Source: Calliphora vicina (lineage: Eukaryota; Arthropoda; Insecta; Diptera; Calliphoridae). From it: a stretch of DNA of 64,000 nucleotides. Made by a program: the position numbers and the translations under genes. Shown in pieces: positions 23,012 to 34,816 of the stretch (position 1 is its first letter; every line of letters starts with the position of its first letter). The notes beneath the pieces are model-generated. The model saw only the letters and a list, made by a program, of their open reading frames with translations. It had not been told where the DNA came from and searched no databases. The DNA lies in NCBI RefSeq assembly GCF_958450345.1, contig NC_088780.1, positions 127,238,226 through 127,302,225 of the forward strand. The letters are read 5' to 3'.

Positions 23012-23824
23012 GGGGAGACGTTTGAACAGGGGCACCTTTGAACAATGTTGAACAATTAACCGAGTTTTTCAGTGCAATTGTAATATTTTTTTATTTTTTT
23101 GTAAGTGTTTTCTTTCGTGAAATAAATTTATTGTTTTTTTATTTTTAAATATTAATGTTTATGGTTTTTCTTAATAAATAAATCGAATTTATTATACAGA
23201 AAGATAATAAAACTGTTTATTGTATTTTTATACATAAATTGCCGAACTAAAAATAAGTTACTTGTACAAAAGTTATTTTCCATACATGTGGGATTAATAT
23301 AGCCCAGAATTTTGTTGACTTCAATAAAACACAAAATGTTTCATTTAGTTGTTTATTTTAAAAATTATTCACTTAAATCACTTAGGTCTAGGAGTAACTT
23401 ATTAATTAAATATAATATAACGCAACTTGTAAAAAATACAACTTTAGTTCAACTTTCTTTTATTCAATTTTGCGACTTTAATACAACTTTTTCACTTTGG
23501 ATGCTGCTGGACAACTCTCCTCTATATTAAAAGTGTCTGTCTATCCAAACCATACTCGTCACTCGTCCGATTATAAAACATTCTAGAAAGTTCGTCCGTG
23601 TAATATGTCATAGTGTTGTCACTTTTCCTCTCATAGTCGTCAATATTGGTCAGTTAATTTAAATAACAATTAACCCTTAATAAGGTCTGCCAGATCTAGT
23701 ACAGTGACCAGGCTCCAATCCCACATACATATTAGCTAAATAATGTAAAAAGTCAATAATTCAAAAACATACATTTTTATGAGGCTTGAAAGCAAAAAAT
23801 GCTCAAAGGTGCCCCCCTCTCCCC
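23012..23824. mobile_element. MITE with GGGGAGA...CTCTCCCC ends, TA target
   Basis: The left end reads GGGGAGACGTTTGAACAGGG then GCACCTTTGAACA. The inverted right end reads TGCTCAAAGGTGCCCCCCTC then TCCCC. TA dinucleotides flank both sides (23010-23011 and 23825-23826). No coding interior. Probably Tc1/mariner-type. Confidence 0.75.
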
Positions 23825-23826
23825 TA

Positions 23827-24161
23827 TACTTAAGCATGCTAAAACTGCTCGCGCCAAAAATTTTACTCATTTCTCGCTAAAGTGATGTAGGTATAAAGTT
23901 GAAAATTTAAAAAATTAAAATATAGCTTTTGTTTAATTGAAATTTATGTGATAGCAATTCATCATAGAACTCCCTAGGAATTATAGGCGAGTGTTTAAAT
24001 ATTTAGCTCATATTTCATACACACAGCCTCAAAAGTGAGTAAACACCAGGAAATTTTTTGATTTTTTTTTCAGAACGAAATTTTTAAATTTTAATCGATG
24101 GATAGTTTTTAGGATTTTATTTATCTTAAAAAATCAAATAATATGTGGTGTTTTTCTCCTG
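23827..24161. other. Non-coding stretch
   Basis: Nothing recognised. Confidence 0.35.
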
Positions 24162-24418
24162 TTCGAATAAAACGAATTATTCGAATAAGAGATTTAAAAT
24201 TGTTCGAATAATTCGATCACACGTTTAAAATTAATCGAATATTCGAATAATTAAAATTTTTTAAAAAAGTAAAGTATGAAATTGATGTTAGTTTTTTTTG
24301 AATATTTTTTTGTTAATGAAAAATGAAAAATAAAGTTAAAGTTAAAGTTAACAATTCATGTATTGATAATATTAAAGAACATTCGAAAACATAGTTCATC
24401 ATTAAATTTTCATCAGAA
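24162..24418. mobile_element. hAT-2 fragment, copy 3
   Basis: TGTTCGAATAAAACGAATTA, GATCACACGTTTAAAATTAA and AACATAGTTCATCATTAAAT match the first ~260 bp of hAT-2. Homology stops abruptly at about 24418. Confidence 0.6.
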
Positions 24419-24750
24419 AGCACATTTAAAAAAAAAGATGAACAATTTTATGTCTTGAGTTACAAAATAACTAATAACTAAGCGACTAAAAAGATCTTCA
24501 AGGAAAAGATTTTGGAAATTTTTTTTTTTTCGAAAGATTGATGAAACATTTTTACAAAATATTTGGGTTGAGAAAAAACCCATTTTTGGCCAAAGCATAA
24601 AATGTTGACGCCCTCTAACTTAGAGAGTTCTTGACCGATCTTGCTGAAAATTGTGTCTGAATTACTACCCAATTGGTGAAAATTTCATCCCGATTGAAAG
24701 ACATCGATTTCAAAAGTTGGTTCACTTGATATGAAATGCTGCGTATATGA
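24419..24750. repeat. R3 family fragment
   Basis: It shares CGAAAGATTGATGAAACATT, TTTGGCCAAAGCATAAAAT and CATCGATTTCAAAAGTTGGT with 49380-49620 and partly with 6672-7130. It lacks the foreign segment found in the latter. Confidence 0.5.
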
Positions 24751-25284
24751 GGAGCCGTAGAATAAAAAGTACTTTTTCGAATTTTTTCAAAAATGGGGTT
24801 TTTGGTATTTTGGTTGAAATTTTCCAGAAACAATCAAGTTAGCTAAATTTATTTACTAAGTAAATGGGTTCTAAAAAATGTTGTGCTCAACAAAACGTAC
24901 AACACTAGTATAAAACGAAAAAGAAATGGAATTAAATACTATTTAATTCAAATGTATAATTTGTTTATCATGATTAAAAACATAAATTCAAAATATTATC
25001 GTTTGAAAAAAACGCATAAAAAACATACTTTTTAAAGTTTTTAACAAAACGTTCTTTTTTTCTTTATTGGTTTTAAATGGTTTTATATCAAACATACTTA
25101 ACATTTAATGTGGTGACTTATGGCAGTTAGTGTATCTATTGATAAGTAAGAAATTTGTTACCATTTCCAGGTTCATGCAGTTTTTTAAGGGGGCGAAATA
25201 AATAAAACTCAATTTCCCAAAAATTTTAAATGTGCAAAAAAGTACCTTTTTTGTTCTGCGGCTCCTCATATATACATTTAACTT
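24751..25284. other. Non-coding stretch
   Basis: No gene seen. Confidence 0.35.
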
Positions 25285-27580
25285 ATTCGTGTTGAATTTT
25301 ATTTGATTACCAAAATTTGTAAGAGATTTGTGTTAGTTAAAGAGATTTTGGGATTTGTGCCTTATATGGGAGCTATGACTAATTACACTATGCAACAAGT
25401 GAAGACTTTTGGAAAAACACAAGATCCTGACAGTATAGGTTCGACTCTACAACTAAAGGGTAGTAAAACCCTATACTCAGTTTGTCAATTTTGGTGACCG
25501 ATTTTTTTTTATGGGCCCGCAAAGTTTCTGAAAATAAGTGGGGCCTCTAAAAAAGGTGTCATCTGTTTTTGGTTAACAACTAATTCAAACTTTGTGATAC
25601 GGCTTAACTTTATACGGCAATAATATAGCTAAGAGTCCGCCAAATAAATTTTGTTAAAAAAAATGTCCAAAAAATAGCTTTTTCGTGCACTTTTGTTGAA
25701 TAAATATAGGAAGAAGGTTTCTTTTTTTACTTTTTTTAGAACAACTTCCAGGGACTCCTAATTTTTCAATAACAATATTTTGCAAAGTTGTAGCTACGGT
25801 AAAGACTCTAAAACAAAAATTGTTTGTTAAAAATGTATGTTCTATTGTGCTGGAATAACGAAGAATGGGCAAATCATTATCGGTATGATCCGGGCGCATC
25901 ACCTTATCCAATCTTGATCACGCAGACCGGCTTGATGCCAGATATGAAAAAACATTAAAATTTTTGAAAGTGGGCAAGGTTTGTGGAGCTTCTGATGAGT
26001 AAATGTAAACTTTTTATATAAGTTTTTGATATCGGTTGAAACCTTATGACTTGGAGATTGACATTTTAGTGAAATGAATTAATTATAAAAACTAACAATA
26101 TTTTAAAATGGTGATTTTCCATCAAGAAAAATAAAAACTTTTTAAAACGGGGAAAAAGTGTTCCAAAAACTGAGTTTTTTTTTAGAAAATAGCCCACTTT
26201 GACGTTATTTATAGTATGATAGTAAAAACGTTTTGTATGTATATAAACAACATATAGGGCTAAACAAATATGACGAGTTTTAGAGGATCCGTGCTTTGCC
26301 TTTTTAGAATTTTTTACTCAAACCTAAAATTTTGTTTAAAAATTGGCCAAGTTTGAATAGGGCTGGGGGGTACAATGTCCACTTAAGTTAGTCAAATTTT
26401 ACTTTATACGCTTTTGCATTAAGTTCTCTTTCCAGATCATAAAAAAATGTGTATAGTTACGAAAAAAATTAGTTTTTTATAAAAGACAAAATATGGGGAC
26501 TTTTTTGGGAAAAAACTTAAAAAACACACGCACACAAAGTTGAAATATATAAAAAGATGCTCCAACTTTGGATGCGTGTAACTTTTTATAGATACAAAAT
26601 AATTGTTATCAGGTTTGTTTTATTTTCTTTAGAATTTTATCGCAAATATACGTCATATTTAAAAAACAAATTTCGACCTTTCGTGGGCCCATCATATATA
26701 AAATACAAAAAAAAGATCGAGCAAAATTTAAAAAAAAAATTAAACTTAAATATCTCTTAAACTAAAAGAGATAACCTGCAGATACATGCATATTTTTGGA
26801 TAATAAATGGCTTTTTGGCGATTTTTTTTTAAATGTGCGACATTGAGGGTCCACTCACTGATCCCCATTCCGACCACCTCAGCCGTGTAAATAGTACAGC
26901 ACAACATAGAAGTGTGGACTTGATCATACTATTTTAACAAAAAATCTTAGTTATAGCGTCAAAAAATAGTAGAAACGAAAATTGTTAAGGTACAAAGTGA
27001 TCTTTATGTGCTATTTAGAGTGACTAGACACGTTCAGAATGTATTGATATGTTCTCAAGAGTTGTTCAACTTTACCGTAGCTACAACTTTGCTAAATATT
27101 GTTAGTGAAAAATTAGGAGACTCTGGAAGTTATTCTAAAAAAAGTACAAATAAAATTTTTCTTCCTATATTTTTTCAACAAAAGTGCACAAAAAAGCTAT
27201 TTTTTGGAAAAAAATTTTAACAAAATTTATTTGGCGGAATCTTAGCTATATTATTGGCATAAAAGTTAAGCCGTATCACAAAGTCAGAATTAGCTGTTAA
27301 ACAAAAACTGATGACACCTTTTTTAGTCGCCCCACTGATTTTCAGAAACTTTGGGGCCCATAAAAAAAAATCGGTCACCAAAATGAACAAACTGAGTATA
27401 GGGTTTTACTACCCTTTGGTAGTAGAGTCGAACCTATATAGTCGTGATCGTGTGTTTTTTTCACTGTTGCACTGTGTTATGAACCGATTGTCACAAAATT
27501 TAGGAGGACAATATTTTTGCACGTTACATACATCCGCACTAACCCAATATATCCTATCCACTATGGTGGTGTAGGGTATA
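25285..27580 (+). repeat. DINE-1-like repeat hosting insertion C
   Basis: The 5' part (GTGTTGAATTTTATTTGATT, CCTTATATGGGAGCTATGAC) and the 3' part (ATGAACCGATTGTCACAAAA ... CTATGGTGGTGTAGGGTATA) are contiguous in uninserted family members (compare GACTAATTATAAACCGATTA at about 44757). The 5' end is truncated. Confidence 0.6.
25386..27476. mobile_element. Long-TIR element CACTATGCAAC, insertion C (2091 bp)
   Basis: The ends CACTATGCAACAAGTGAAG and TCACTGTTGCACTGTG are flanked by TTA (25383-25385 and 27477-27479). It has the same arms and core as insertion B, but with internal deletions in the left arm near 25800. Non-autonomous. Confidence 0.88.
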
Positions 27581-28719
27581 ATGAATAGTTGTTTATTTCA
27601 TCAAATATCCTTGCAAATTTCAAATGATATGGAAATTCACTATATATTAATTCTTGTATTTAGCAGTGCTAGGTAATACCAACTTTTGTTTTTCGAATGT
27701 TGATTGATTTATTTATTAGCAGATTTTTAAAAATTGTATCAACAACAAATAAATAGTGCTATATGTTTTGTTATATATAATCGTAAATTTATTTTTTTTT
27801 TTGTAATCAGTTATAGAAAATTCCCTATGATATTGCAGGAATAATTTTTTAAGAAAATTTTATTTACTATTTGTTTCTAAGAGATTAAAGCACACAATTG
27901 TACAAAAATGGCAAAATCCTCCTTTTTAATGCCATAATGACATAGTTGGGTAAGTGAAAATATATTAATAGAAAATATTTCATTGAAATTTGAAAGTCTT
28001 TTAAAAAGCACAAACGATCAGAATATGAAAAACTGTGCATGCAGTTCTGCCAAATACAGCCTGTGCTTTCATATATAATTATGGTGTGGTTCATGTGTTA
28101 AAAAATGGCTGTGTATGGTGTTATGGATATAAGGTAAATATTTAATAATATTTCACACAAAGAATTTCTAGCCACCAGTATCTTTCAGTGTTGCATGCCA
28201 TTTGCCTTGAACTAACTGCTACCGCAATCAATACTCTAACAGATACATGCTGAGTTAAAAGAAAAACTAATGCAATTTGCTACGAGTATTTTGCTATTAA
28301 TTAATAAATTTCCAACGAAACTTTACCTTTTTTTTATCTTAATGTTCGTATTTAATAATTGCGCACACAACAGCAACAGAATATAGTTCAAATGCAGCGA
28401 AATTGTGTATTAGATATGCCCTTAATAAATACATTTACTTTGGATGGGTTTTATTTTGTTAATTAGTAAGTAATGCTAAAGGAAATCGAATAAAATTTTG
28501 TAAAATTAGGAATAACTTTGGGTCATAATATTAATACTTATGGTCGTATTATGATTTCTTTGGATCATATTTTTTTATACTAATAATGATCGTAATACGT
28601 TTTGACTACAATCGTTAATCTTATCATTCTAATTTTCTCTTAAATTAAGTTTACCGCAACCATATTTTTTTCTGTTTAGAAAATTGTTGTTTACACAACT
28701 ACTTCAATTAAAACGATGG
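27581..28719. other. AT-rich non-coding stretch
   Basis: No gene, RNA or element boundary recognised in about 1.1 kb. Confidence 0.4.
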
Positions 28720-28914
28720 GTAAATAATAGGGTATTAAAAGTCTTCGATTTTTATCTTGTTCGAATAAAATGAATAATTCGAATAAGAGATTTTAACTTG
28801 TTCGAATAATTCGATCACACGTTTAAAATTAATCGAATTATTTGAATAATTTAATTTTTTTTAAACAAGCAAAGACTGAAGTTTAGATGTAGGTTTTTTA
28901 ATATTTTATTGAAA

Positions 28915-29145
28915 TCAAAAAATAACGTTCAAGTTAACAATTCAAGTATTGATAATGTTAAAAATCCATCAGAAATATTCTGATCAGATTCCCTCCTGAA
29001 CAATCTACAAAACAATTGACTTTTGAAATAAAAAAATAACGTTGAAGTTAACAATTCAAGTATTGATAATGTTAAAAATCCATCAGAAATACTCTGATCA
29101 GATTCCCTCACGAACAATCTACAAAACAATTGACTAGCAAACTCT
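28915..29145. repeat. Local tandem duplication, ~115-bp unit, in hAT-2
   Basis: GTTAACAATTCAAGTATTGA...AAAATCCATCAGAAATA...CTGATCAGATTCCCTC occurs twice in tandem, starting near 28935 and 29048. On the minus strand each copy encodes the same peptide (SQLFCRLF.RESDQ.ISDGF), so the duplicated part is transposase sequence. Confidence 0.75.
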
Positions 29146-29192
29146 TTAGTGTCCACTTTTGGAGCTATGCTTTAAAAAAATTGAGCTAGTTA

Positions 29193-29495
29193 GACATGAT
29201 CCTGAATTCAAGTACAATATAAACGTATTAAGAACTTTTGTATGTCGTTCATTAATTCGGGTTTTAAAATGATTAACTAATTCTTTAGTAAATGACAAAC
29301 TGTATTATACCCTCAAGTTCTATCATGACATGATCCTGAATTGGACATGATCCTGAATTCAAGTACAATATATAAACGTATTAAGAACTTTTGTATGTCG
29401 TTCATTAATTCGGGTTTTAAAATTATTAACTAATTCTTTAGTAAATGACAATCTGTATTATACACTCAAGTTCTATCAACGTTGCCGTTAGTTTG
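29193..29495. repeat. Local tandem duplication, 151-bp unit, in hAT-2
   Basis: GACATGATCCTGAATTCAAG...GTATGTCGTTCATTAATTCG...TTTAGTAAATGACAA occurs at about 29193 and 29344, with a few substitutions and a small insertion. It adjoins the ~115-bp duplication, so this hAT body has been duplicated locally twice. Confidence 0.75.
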
Positions 29496-29496
29496 C

Positions 29497-29712
29497 TTAA
29501 TCAAGTGGTCTTAGGGAATTATACAAATCTGTCCAAAGTTTGATCTCATTGTCAGTGAACGTGGCTAATTTGAAGTCAGACAGTGCATGATGGATGCATT
29601 TATAAATACGCAAAAAGTTTATTACCAAGTTAGCCAAAGATGTACAACAATGTTTAACATCATGTATAAGACGAACTCCATGTTTTTGTTGCAACAAAAC
29701 GTAAGTTTGCAA
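29497..29712 (-). pseudogene. hAT-2 transposase fragment, copy 2
   Basis: The 71-codon minus-strand fragment HGVRLIHDVKHCCTSLANLV...FTDNEIKLWTDLYNSLRPLD has the arrangement of the hAT region (a D.KTRWNS/YDM-like block, then LS..EW.L...L..VL.P) that precedes the final catalytic part. The expected RW(N/T)S appears as CCTS. The rest is destroyed by the two local duplications. Confidence 0.5.
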
Positions 29713-29904
29713 AGTTTAAAGTGTTTATCATTAGAATTATTAAATATTTTGCAATACTTACGTACTCGGTTAATAACATCACTTATAAATATTTTAAGAT
29801 CATGGATTTCGTCTATTTCAACGTAATCATTATAAATGTGATCCTCAATATCACTTTCGACGACCGTTTCAAAATCACTTTCGCCATCACTTTCAACACC
29901 ACTT

Positions 29905-30165
29905 TAATCTAAGTTAATATTTTGATAATTAATTGCGATTCTGGTAATATTCGCCAGCATATGTTTATGTTTAGACGCTAAAATTTCTGTTTCGAAATCA
30001 ATTCTAAAATCATTCAGCCTTTTTTTTACTAAATAACAAATATTTTATTCCGTATCTGCCTTTTAATTTCATTGGTTCAAGTCCCAAATTAAACATTTTG
30101 AGAGACTTGTTTTTAGAATTCTAACTTCTTGCAGTAATATTTATATATTTATATCAGCTACGGTG
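29905..30165. mobile_element. hAT-2 segment containing the empty site of insertion B
   Basis: Contiguous TAATATTTTGATAATTAATT and GCGATTCTGGTAATATT show the sequence without an insert. The homologous segment in hAT-2 copy 1 is split between GATAA (17775) and TAATTAATTG (20084). Homology continues to CTTCTTGCAGTAATATTT. Confidence 0.75.
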
Positions 30166-30979
30166 AAGACTGCCTTTATCTTTAGTTATTTGTCGAATTT
30201 TAGAAGCAATACAATTTTTGTACGTCATTATTACTTATTTAAATTTGGAATTATACAAAAATGTTAAGCAAATTAATGAATTTAATTATAAGGACTGAGA
30301 TCGAAAAATGTTTAACATACATATATTACAGTTTTGATTTTTCTTTTATTTGATTGCAATTTTTATTACAAATTACAAAACGGAAAATATTTTTATAGTT
30401 CTAATCACTAGTGGTGAAATTTTGAACCTTTTTCGGAAACCCCTTTATTATGGTTTTTATGGTGCTTTTTGTCACTTTGTTGAAACTGGTTGTCCATCTC
30501 CTTTTAAAATCTACCACAATTTTGGTCACCTTTTTTGTGCTTTTCAATTCTCTTTTAACAAGAGCCGAATAACTCTTCACTGGCCTTAGCTCCAGGCAGT
30601 TTAAAGGATTTGCCTGTCTTGGTACAAATACCACATCATTGCTCTTTTACCACTCAAGACCTTTCTTACCATAGTGACAGGATGCCAAATCAGGCCAAAA
30701 ATAAATGGACACATTAAGAAGTCTTATGAATGGAAGCATCCTTTTCTGCAAACATTCCTTGATGTAAATTTCGGTATTTATAGAGCCCTTTGTAACCATT
30801 GTTTTGCTTCTTTTGTCGCAACTGCATATTGCTTGCCATACCATGAACTTTTTGGGAAAATTTTGTCCTTTTGGACCCTAAACTTTTCTGCAACATTCCC
30901 TCGAGCATCTGCAACAGAAAAATAATGCCCCAGAAGCTGCGAAAAATTTTCCAACATACGTTTCGTCATCCGTTATGCA

Positions 30980-32701
30980 TAGGGTTGCCAGATTCAGATT
31001 TGCAAAAAGCTGGACATTGGGGTCCAAATAGCTGTACAAATCGAAAAAAACTGGACATTAAATATATTACTGACAAAATGTTAATTTTGGTTTTGTGTAA
31101 ATAATTATTATTAAAATATATTTTTATCCATTGTAATCAACATATATTTGTATTACACGGTGCTACAGTGGGTTATAATAGGTCTTGTTGAGTACATTAC
31201 AAATTGTGTCAAAAACTTTTTCGAACTTTTTTAAACCGATTTTAACAAGTAATGTCTCGTTATTTTCTATATACAATTTTCTTTAAAACATTGTACAAAA
31301 AAATAAGTTTTCATAGAAAATACATTATATGAAAGTTATGGTTATGTAAAGGCAAAGAGCCTTTCCATAACCATAACTTCTTTTTTTTGGTCTAAAAATG
31401 TGTGATTTAGAGGTACTAAAGTACTACGACTTATCGTAAAACTGTTTTTTCAAAATAACTCAAAATGTTGAGGGTGTTTCAAAATCTTTGAAAACGGGGG
31501 TCTACCACCGCCACTTGGTCGCTTTTCAGGTTCTTACAAAAAGTGTTTTTTAGCAGTTATTTAAAAATTTAGAATCACAATTAAATATTTTCATTTCATT
31601 CCTTAAAATTTATTTAACTAAACTTAAATTTGTTCGGTTCAGTCCGTCATATACATATTTATATTATTAAATACTAAAAACACTGCCACTTTATTTCGCT
31701 TTTGAGCTTACGGATTTTGGCCAATTCCAAACCTAGAGGTTTGTAAACCATTTTGAAAATCTTTACAAACTTCCTCTAAATTTGTTCGTATTAATATTTC
31801 AGCTCTAATCAGGTCGAATGACGTTCGGTTTATTTATTTAGTATAAAGATTGTTTAAAATAGTAAAAACTCTTTCACAAAAAGCTTTGCTTATTGGTATT
31901 GAAAATACGAAACATATTATTTTTCTTAAATTCTCGAATTCATTCCTTTCACCTTTGGTAAACAAAATAGGACCATATCATTTGAAAAATCTCTTGGTAT
32001 TTGTTTATAAACATCACGAAGGCTGCAGTAATCGAAATATGTATAGTTTGTCGTTACCTATTTCTTCAGATATTTGAAGGTTTTGCGGAAGTTTTTGTAA
32101 ATCTTATGTTTTTTTTTTTAAATTTAAAAATGCTATTTTTTAAAAAAACGATTTTCTAAATAGCTGACCGCTGTTTTTAAAAAGTTTTCTACTTCAGTCT
32201 TGAAAGTTTTTTGTTCATTAGACGAAATTTTTTTCAAGATTCTGTTAACTTTGGTGCCAAAAAATTTGTCATTTATTCTACTTTTGAGGATATTTATATG
32301 TACGGTCATTATATCGAGCAACTCTAAAACTGTACAAGAATCATTCTCAAGAGCTTAAATAGTTGTATGAAATTCCTGCATTATGTTTTGCATAAACTAT
32401 AAAAATGCTTCTGATAATCCTTAACTTTTACATTCTTCTTCATTGACATCATTATCAGAAATTCCATGGGAATAAAACTTTTTGGCATTTATTTTTTCCT
32501 TTCTTCAAAAAATACATACACTTTTTTGCATAAGTTATTACTGGTACTAATTAGTAGTAAGTACATTTGAAGTAATAAATAATATAGATATTATTGTCGA
32601 AAATTTATATGTAGCTGGACAAATGTAATTTTAGCTTGAAACTGGACAGGCATCAAAAAAGCTGGACAATCCAGCCAAGTCCAGCCAGGCTGGCAACCCT
32701 A
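30980..32701 (-). mobile_element. hAT-1 element, 1722 bp, 8-bp TSD
   Basis: The left end TAGGGTTGCCAGATTCAGAT and inverted right end CAGGCTGGCAACCCTA are flanked by GTTATGCA on both sides (30972-30979 and 32702-32709). It landed in the codons immediately before TDDETYV of the mariner-like transposase. It contains a decayed hAT C-terminal domain on the minus strand. A second, incomplete copy starts at 53648/57533 and resumes at 59605-60117. Confidence 0.92.
31708..31965 (-). pseudogene. hAT-1 transposase C-terminal dimerisation domain, copy 1
   Basis: It aligns at a constant offset (28025) with the better-kept copy at 59733-59990. The domain shows the pattern LRKIICFVFSIPISKAFCER then VFTILNN..TKEINR, equivalent to the SIP.(S/T)..(S/C)ERVFS block of hAT transposases. 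The catalytic part is absent from both copies. Confidence 0.65.
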
Positions 32702-33083
32702 GTTATGCAGCTGGTATATTTTTTGTATAAATTTGACTTCAATTTCCGTGCTCTGTCTTTGGCCTCTAAATTTTTAGCAGAGTTCCTGCCAGGAACCTTT
32801 TGAGCCTGGTATGTTTTTAAACCTGCATTGGCTTTAACTTTTCGTAACAAATAGTCCGAGTACTGAGCTAACCGGATTGCTTTCCTACCGGAAGTGGTGG
32901 GAGTTCTTTTGATAATGTTTTCTATTTATTTGCTTTAGAACATCATATGGACCATTCCTTCTACCTGAACCAGGTTTTCTATCTACGGACAAGTTCTCAC
33001 GCTACTGTTTAATAACATTGGAATCAGTTTGACGTCAGACCTTTGATTGATTGGCCAAGATGGGTTTGTGAGTACTAAAATTG

Positions 33084-33124
33084 AGTGAGTACTAAAATTA
33101 TTTTTAATAATTTTAGTACTCACT
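33084..33124. repeat. Perfect 19-bp inverted repeat, 3-nt loop
   Basis: AGTGAGTACTAAAATTATT at 33084-33102, a TTT loop, then AATAATTTTAGTACTCACT at 33106-33124. A further direct copy of GTGAGTACTAAAATTGA begins at 33068. It lies at the 5' margin of the mariner-like element and may be what remains of its end structure. Confidence 0.8.
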
Positions 33125-33457
33125 TTTTTCTGGTCACAAATTTTAATGAGATTAACAACAATTGAATATAATTGACATTAAACATAATAACTGACATGCT
33201 TTACAAAGGTAACGTGATAAAAAAAAATCTGATAATACTTGGGTTAAAAGTTTTAATAAAAAAAACATATGTTAAGAATTTCACGATCACAGTCCTTATA
33301 TGCACATTTATTCGTTTTCTTCGATTATTCTACATAAAATTGTTCGGATTATTCGTTATTCGAAAACGGTCATTTCTAAATTGCTCGAATAATTATTTGT
33401 AAGAAATTATTCGATTAATCGAACGTTCATTACTCGAATGAATACCCTAGTAAATAA

Positions 33458-34266
33458 TACGAAAAATTCGTTTTTGTGAAATGAATGACGTGAAGAAATT
33501 GTTAGACAGACAATTTTCTATAGAAGATTTTTAACTTCATTTACCAATTTCAATCGATTTCCGGCAAGAATTCAAGTTATCTGATTACACTTAAATTTTG
33601 AAATATTTAGTTTTGGCTACTTAATGAACAAAACAAGGTTTATCCAAGGCAAAGCTATTTTTTAAGAGCAAGTCTAATGAGTATGTGTTTGTGCGTGTGA
33701 GTATTAATGTGAATGTGTAAAGGTATTTATGAATTTAATATCTTGGGCTTGTTCTAAAAACCCATTTTTGTGTAGAGAAACACTGCATTGCTTTGGCAAA
33801 TTTACTTTTCTTTATGAGAATTCTTCTTTTTTTTTGGTTCCTTCTCAAGCCAAATATAATTTCTCACTCTAAACAACAACAGCAACTACAATATTACCAC
33901 AAAACAGAAACAGAAGAACAGAATACAAAAAAAATATAAAAAATTATACAAAAAGAAGAGAAGTGAAGTGAAAAAATACAACAATAGTGGCAAGAAAAAA
34001 TGCACACACATTGAAAAGTGAAAATATCTGCATTAATTAAATGTGGAAAAAGTTAGTCCATAGTTAGTGTATTATACTTGAGTGTGCTTTTGTAAGTGAG
34101 TGTTTAACAATGAGAAAATTAATATTTCATACGGAGTTAATGGATGGTAGCGTAGATGGTAATATATGAAAATTGGAGTGGCCATTTTTTGGATTTTCGA
34201 TGCTTCCATTTTCTAAAAATTATTTCCGTCATATAAAATCATATTTCTGAAAATTTGAGCTACATT
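33458..34266 (+). other. Non-coding stretch, possible untranslated exon
   Basis: Between about 33870 and 34060 the sequence is rich in A, CAACA and GAAGTGAA with few T-runs, unlike the repeats around it and like 5' untranslated exons of fly genes. A strong donor-like GTAAGTGAG follows at 34092. No ATG-led ORF is attached. This is suggestive only. Confidence 0.2.
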
Positions 34267-34605
34267 GCACAGTGGTTTAGAAACTTTTTTTTTTTTGGAA
34301 ATAATTCGGTATCTCGGGAACTATTGGAGATATTATTACAAAATTTCACATGGTTAGAGCTGAGGTGTTTTTGAGTTAAATTACATTTGTTCAGCTTCCT
34401 AGGGGTAATACGGGCCAGTTTGTGCCCCTCAAAGTTGGTCACCTCGGGTCTCAAAATTTTTAAAAAAATCCCCTAAAATTAATTTATGATCCGAATGAGC
34501 TGAAATTTAAAATATAAATAGTCCTTGAGAAGATCTACAAAAAATACGCTTACATGTGGAGGTTATCTCCTTCAGTTGAAGAGATATTTAGGTTTATTTA
34601 AAGTG
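34267..34605. mobile_element. Mosaic long-TIR family, one-end fragment
   Basis: It starts CACAGTGGTTTAGAAACTTT and continues GGAAATAATTCGGTATCTCG, GATATTATTACAAAATTTCA, then the core words GTCCTTGAGAAGATCTAC and GAGATATTTAGGTTTATTT. This is the inverted counterpart of 45360-45620. It is cut off by DINE-like sequence at about 34606. Confidence 0.6.
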
Positions 34606-34790
34606 TTTTTCGGAAGCGGGTCTTATATGGGAGCTATGACTAATTATGTACCGATAAAAATTATTCGGAGCAAAACTTTTTGTAGATATCTGTATAAATT
34701 GAACATTTATGACCGATAAATTCCAATTTCGGGAGAACATTTGTATGGGGGCTATGTGAAATAATAATGTTAACCTACGTTTAACACAGA
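34606..34790 (+). repeat. DINE-1-like interior fragment
   Basis: TTCGGAAGCGGGTCTTATAT, GACTAATTATGTACCGATAA and CATTTGTATGGGGGCTATGT match the family interior (compare 44585-44885). Confidence 0.55.
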
Positions 34791-34816
34791 ATTGTCTTAT
34801 AAATGTCGATCTGGAA

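Larger units (their letters stand above)
30401..33060 (-). pseudogene. mariner-like (Tc1/mariner) transposase, split by hAT-1
   Basis: Read on the minus strand from about 33060: KPGSGRRNGP (linker), then at 32850-32702 LLRKVKANAGLKTYQAQKVP...RARKLKSNLYKKYTSCI. After removal of the hAT insertion it continues at 30979 with TDDETYV, where the D is the first catalytic residue. Then come MVWQAICSCDKRSK, a WPDLASCHYGKK block with the second catalytic D, and LELRPVKSYSALVKRELK. There the third acidic residue, usually Glu in RP(I/V)EKYW, is Lys. This motif set belongs to an insect Tc1/mariner group with WPDLASCHY. Several frame changes and the insertion make it inactive. Confidence 0.82.
28728..33449 (-). 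mobile_element. hAT-2 element with both ends and 8-bp TSD
   Basis: The left end TAGGGTATTAAAAGTCTTCG and inverted right end ACTCGAATGAATACCCTA are flanked by the identical octamer GTAAATAA (28720-28727 and 33450-33457), the hAT signature. ATTCGAATAAT-type words crowd both ends. It carries decayed transposase pieces on the minus strand and is interrupted by a mariner-like element, which is in turn interrupted by hAT-1. Confidence 0.82.

Noticed and set aside
30674..31104. Plus-strand ORFs of 77-83 codons
   Set aside because: Antisense readings of the mariner-like transposase and hAT-1 end.
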